From contig UCII01000012.1 of NCBI GenBank assembly GCA_900472485.1, positions 336,802 through 400,801 on the forward strand: a stretch of DNA of 64,000 nt, read 5' to 3'. The notes under the pieces are model-generated. The model ran no database searches. It was not told where the DNA came from and saw nothing but the letters and a program-made list of their open reading frames with translations. Shown here one piece after another: positions 61,195 to 64,000 of the stretch. This DNA is from Hyphomicrobiales bacterium (lineage in GTDB: Bacteria > Pseudomonadota > Alphaproteobacteria > Rhizobiales > Rhizobiaceae). The position numbers were made by a program, and so were the translations under genes. Position 1 is the first letter of the stretch; each line of letters begins with the position of its first letter.

Positions 61195-62321
61195 ATGCGA
61201 TTACACCGGCTTCCGCCGAGCGTCTCGTGCGCGTGCCTCTCGGCGAGCGTGCCTATGACATCCTGATCGGTCCCGGCCTGATAGCCCGTGCGGGCCAGGA
61301 GATCGCAGCCCGGCTGAAGGGCCGCAAGGCCGCCGTCGTCACCGATGAAAATGTGGCGCCGCTCTATCTCGCTGCGTTGGTTGCCAGCCTTGAAGCGGCC
61401 GGCATCCAGGCGTCGAGCCTCGTTTTGCCCGCCGGTGAAAAGACAAAAAGTTTCGAGCATCTGATCACCGTTTGCGATGCGGTGCTGACGGCGCGTGTGG
61501 AGCGCAACGATGCGGTGATCGCGCTTGGCGGCGGCGTCATCGGCGATCTCTCGGGCTTTGCCGCCGGCATCGTGCGCCGCGGCGTTCGTTTCGTCCAGGT
61601 GCCGACCTCGCTGCTGTCGCAGGTGGATTCGTCGGTCGGCGGCAAGACCGGCATCAACACCCATCACGGCAAGAACCTCGTCGGCGTCTTCCATCAGCCG
61701 GACCTGGTGCTTGCCGATACCGATGTGCTGAATACGCTGAGCGAGCGCGAATTCCGCGCCGGCTATGCCGAAGTCGCCAAATACGGCCTGATCGACAAGC
61801 CGGATTTCTTCGCCTGGCTCGAGGCGAACTGGAGGCAAGTCTTTGCTGGTGGCGCGGCCCGCATCGAGGCGATTGCCGCGAGTTGTCAGGCGAAATCCGA
61901 TGTCGTCGTTGCCGACGAACGTGAAAACGGGGCGCGGGCCTTGCTCAATCTCGGCCACACCTTCGGCCATGCGCTCGAAGCGGCAACCGCCTATGACAGC
62001 CGCCGGCTGGTGCACGGCGAGGGTGTGGCGATCGGCATGGTGCTGGCGCATGAATTTTCCGCGCGCCTCAATCTGGCGAGCCCCGATGAAGCCAAGCGTG
62101 TCGAGACGCATCTGAAGGCCGTAGGCTTGCCGACGCGGATGGGCGATATTCCGGGCGAGCTGCCGCCGGCCGAAGTGCTGATGGATGCGATCGCGCAGGA
62201 CAAGAAGGTCAAGAGCGGCAAGCTCACCTTCATCCTCACGCATGGTATCGGCCAGTCCTTCGTTGCCGACGAGGTGCCGTCTTCCGAAGTCCTGAGTTTC
62301 CTGAAGGAAAAACATCCCTGA
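61191..62321 (+). CDS. aroB: 3-dehydroquinate synthase
   Basis: A 376-residue NAD- and metal-dependent enzyme of the shikimate pathway. Typical parts: LPAGEKTKSFEHL (about residues 80-92), ALGGGVIGDLSGFAAG (about 111-126), SVGGKTGINTHHGKNLVG (about 149-166), and the metal ligands in NLGHTFGHALEA (about 254-265). Starts within the aroK stop and ends in a one-base overlap with the CorC/CNNM gene. Length normal. Confidence 0.96.
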   Translation: MNAITPASAERLVRVPLGERAYDILIGPGLIARAGQEIAARLKGRKAAVVTDENVAPLYLAALVASLEAAGIQASSLVLPAGEKTKSFEHLITVCDAVLTARVERNDAVIALGGGVIGDLSGFAAGIVRRGVRFVQVPTSLLSQVDSSVGGKTGINTHHGKNLVGVFHQPDLVLADTDVLNTLSEREFRAGYAEVAKYGLIDKPDFFAWLEANWRQVFAGGAARIEAIAASCQAKSDVVVADERENGARALLNLGHTFGHALEAATAYDSRRLVHGEGVAIGMVLAHEFSARLNLASPDEAKRVETHLKAVGLPTRMGDIPGELPPAEVLMDAIAQDKKVKSGKLTFILTHGIGQSFVADEVPSSEVLSFLKEKHP

Positions 62322-63637
62322 TGACCGTCGAGGGCACGCTGGCTGTATTGCTCGAATATTGGCCCGAGATCATCTCGATCATCGTGCTCGTGTTGGTGTC
62401 GGCGTTTTTTTCCGGTTCGGAGACGGCACTTACCGCCGTCTCGCGTACCCGCATTCATACGCTGGAGGCCAATGGCGATGAAAGCGCAGGTATCGTGCGC
62501 CACCTCATCGAGCGTCGGGATCGGCTGATCGGCACCTTGCTTATCGGCAACAACCTCGCGAATATCTTGGCGTCTTCGCTGGCGACCAGCGTTTTCCTCG
62601 GTCTGTTCGGTAATTCGGGCGTGGCGCTGGCAACGGCAGCGATGACTGTCATTCTCGTCATCTTCGCTGAAGTCCTGCCGAAGAGTTGGGCGATTTCTAC
62701 GCCGGATCGCTTTGCGCTCAATGTGGCGGCGCCGGTGCGGCTGTTTGTCGCGATCGTCGGCCCCGTATCGAGTTTCGTCAACGCCATCGTGCGCTGGATC
62801 CTTGGCCTGTTCGGCATCAACCTCTCCAAGGAGGTGTCTATGCTGTCGGCGCACGAGGAGCTGCGCGGCGCTGTCGATCTGCTCCACCGGGAGGGTTCGG
62901 TCGTCAAAGCCGACCGCGATCGCCTGGGCGGCGTCCTCGATCTCGGCGAGCTGGAACTGTCAGACATCATGGTGCACCGTACGGCGATGCGCGCCATCAA
63001 TGCCGATGATCCGCCAGAGGTGGTCGTGCGTGCGATCCTCGACAGCCCCTATACGCGCATGCCGCTCTGGCGCGGCACCATCGACAACATCATCGGCGTC
63101 GTGCATGCCAAGGACCTGCTGCGAGCCTTGGCGGAACGCAATGTCGAGCCGGAAAATCTCGATATCGTCAAGATCGCGCAAAAGCCCTGGTTCGTGCCCG
63201 ACAGCACCAACCTCGAAGATCAGCTCAACGCCTTTCTGCGCCGCAAGCAGCATTTCGCCGTCGTCGTCGACGAATATGGCGAGGTGCAGGGCATTGTCAC
63301 CCTGGAAGACATTTTGGAGGAGATCGTCGGTGATATCGCCGACGAGCACGACCTCGATATCCAGGGCGTGCGGCAGGAGGCCGACGGCTCGATCGTCGTT
63401 GACGGCGTCGTACCGATTCGCGACCTGAACCGCGCGCTCGACTGGGATCTGCCTGACGAAGAGGCGACGACGATCGCCGGCCTCGTCATCCACGAATCGA
63501 TGACCATCCCCGAAGAGCGGCAGGCCTTCACCTTTTATGGCAAGCGCTTCATCGTCATGAAGCGCGAAAAGAACCGCATCACCAAGCTGCGCATCCGCCC
63601 CGCCGAAACGGAAGAGGCAAAGCCGGGCCAGGCTTGA
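62321..63637 (+). CDS. HlyC/CorC (CNNM) family transporter
   Basis: A 438-residue inner-membrane protein. The N-terminal CNNM (DUF21) domain has four membrane segments (about residues 12-32, 78-100, 103-120 and 140-160) with the phrase FFSGSETALTAVSRTR (about 28-43). Two CBS domains follow (about 215-340) with VVVDEYGEVQGIVTLEDILEE (key phrase GEVQGIVTLEDI at about 325), then the CorC_HlyC C-terminal domain. Members are linked to Mg2+ or Co2+ efflux. One-base overlap with aroB (TGATG) shows coupling, a conserved order in rhizobia. Confidence 0.93.
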   Translation: MTVEGTLAVLLEYWPEIISIIVLVLVSAFFSGSETALTAVSRTRIHTLEANGDESAGIVRHLIERRDRLIGTLLIGNNLANILASSLATSVFLGLFGNSGVALATAAMTVILVIFAEVLPKSWAISTPDRFALNVAAPVRLFVAIVGPVSSFVNAIVRWILGLFGINLSKEVSMLSAHEELRGAVDLLHREGSVVKADRDRLGGVLDLGELELSDIMVHRTAMRAINADDPPEVVVRAILDSPYTRMPLWRGTIDNIIGVVHAKDLLRALAERNVEPENLDIVKIAQKPWFVPDSTNLEDQLNAFLRRKQHFAVVVDEYGEVQGIVTLEDILEEIVGDIADEHDLDIQGVRQEADGSIVVDGVVPIRDLNRALDWDLPDEEATTIAGLVIHESMTIPEERQAFTFYGKRFIVMKREKNRITKLRIRPAETEEAKPGQA

Positions 63638-63823
63638 TTCTCAAGAGATTAATTGTTTGGCAGGGGCATGAGGGGAATGCTTCTTGTTAGTTATGCCTGC
63701 ACATCCTAATGTATTATGTACATCTATAGATGTACAATATATTAATATTTGCATTGCTTTAGCTACGCAAATAGCTTAAAATTGTACAGCTATAACTGGC
63801 AAACTGATACTGGCGACAAGCTG
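63638..63823. other. AT-rich junction before the mobile mystery protein A gene
   Basis: Base composition falls sharply after the CorC-family gene. This 186-base stretch holds a perfect 20-bp palindrome and a related half-site but no gene. It looks like the edge of acquired DNA. Confidence 0.6.
63717..63736. promoter_or_regulatory. 20-bp perfect palindrome, probable operator
   Basis: TGTACATCTATAGATGTACA is perfectly self-complementary. A related partial copy TGTACAGCTATA occurs at 63783-63794, 11 of 12 bases matching the left part. The sites lie 88 and 30 bases before the start of an XRE-type HTH gene, so autoregulation is likely. Confidence 0.6.
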
Positions 63824-64000
63824 ATGAATGTTAAGAAAACAATGGTGAAGCAATATGTTAGGCTGGTCGACAGGGCTGCGCACCAGCTCTGGAGTGACTT
63901 GCCGACTGAAGGCTGGATAACCACCATGAGGAAAGCGCTGGGAATGTCCGTACAGCAACTTGCGGATCGGCTAGGGGTAAGCCGTGGTGCGATTTACCAG
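63824..64000 (+). CDS. mobile mystery protein A-like HTH protein (3' end outside window)
   Basis: The first 59 codons are present. The protein opens with a Lys-rich helix, then VRLVDRAAHQL, the phrase PTEGWITTMRKALGMS (about residues 27-42) and an XRE-type helix-turn-helix VQQLADRLGVSRGAIYQ (about 43-59). This pattern matches 'mobile mystery protein A' (TIGR02612 family), found in mobile regions in tandem with 'mobile mystery protein B', a Fic-domain protein. I infer a toxin-antitoxin-like pair with the Fic gene to the right of the window. Identified from memory of the family. Confidence 0.72.
   Translation, partial: MNVKKTMVKQYVRLVDRAAHQLWSDLPTEGWITTMRKALGMSVQQLADRLGVSRGAIYQ

Overview
The window reads as chromosomal DNA of an alphaproteobacterium of the order Rhizobiales, most likely a Rhizobium species. 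Points in favour: a five-gene F1 ATP synthase operon (delta-alpha-gamma-beta-epsilon) with no F0 genes beside it; 5-aminolevulinate synthase (C4 haem pathway); NAD-dependent formate dehydrogenase genes in the order fdsG-B-A, fdhD, fdsD; a form II coxS-L-M cluster; several GTG starts; high GC with strong third-position bias; and intergenic palindromes built on CTTCTCCCC/GGGGAGAAG of the kind known as rhizobial intergenic mosaic elements. Genus and species are inference.

Layout. 1-2719: tail of an AAA ATPase, an FMN-binding pyridoxamine-phosphate-oxidase-like protein behind an 18-bp palindrome, and a cytoplasmic S41 peptidase. 2892-10881: priA, a small membrane protein and atpHAGDC with its terminator. 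10919-12627 (minus): a membrane protein fused to a GspG-like domain, then a LysR regulator divergent from a three-gene catabolic operon (Fe-alcohol dehydrogenase, aldehyde dehydrogenase, enolase-superfamily dehydratase; 12742-16531). 16682-19179: acyltransferase, then a divergent SoxR/FMN reductase pair with a clear SoxR box. 19189-22897: glpD and glpR, an SDR, an ArsR regulator.

22968-32021 is a formate/oxalate unit: LysR regulator, fdsG-fdsB-fdsA, fdhD, fdsD and an oxalate/formate-antiporter-type MFS protein, with a large inverted repeat between fdsA and fdhD. 32099-35642 (minus): a soluble double-PAS chemoreceptor, an orphan CheW and arginase. 35997-42172 (minus): tamB and tamA. 42489-48247: glycine-zipper lipoprotein, coxS-L-M and hemA. 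48367-50657: dxr, a BON-domain protein and an Ivy-type lysozyme inhibitor. 50734-52274: two overlapping AT-rich genes of unknown function, with HEPN-like motifs, lying downstream of the 3' end of a tRNA-Arg(CCT): a small accessory patch. 52397-63637: M20 amidohydrolase, DacF-type carboxypeptidase, CobW-type metallochaperone with a His-rich linker, TusA-like protein, YafK-type L,D-transpeptidase, accA, xerD with an overlapping 55-codon membrane protein gene, aroK-aroB and a CorC/CNNM transporter.

After 63637 base composition turns AT-rich, and the window ends inside a gene matching 'mobile mystery protein A', an XRE-type HTH protein usually paired with a Fic-domain protein. It is preceded by a perfect 20-bp palindrome. 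This border and the tRNA-Arg patch are the most likely places for mobile or conflict systems. The rest is mainly housekeeping and metabolism. No CRISPR array, rRNA or insertion sequence was seen.
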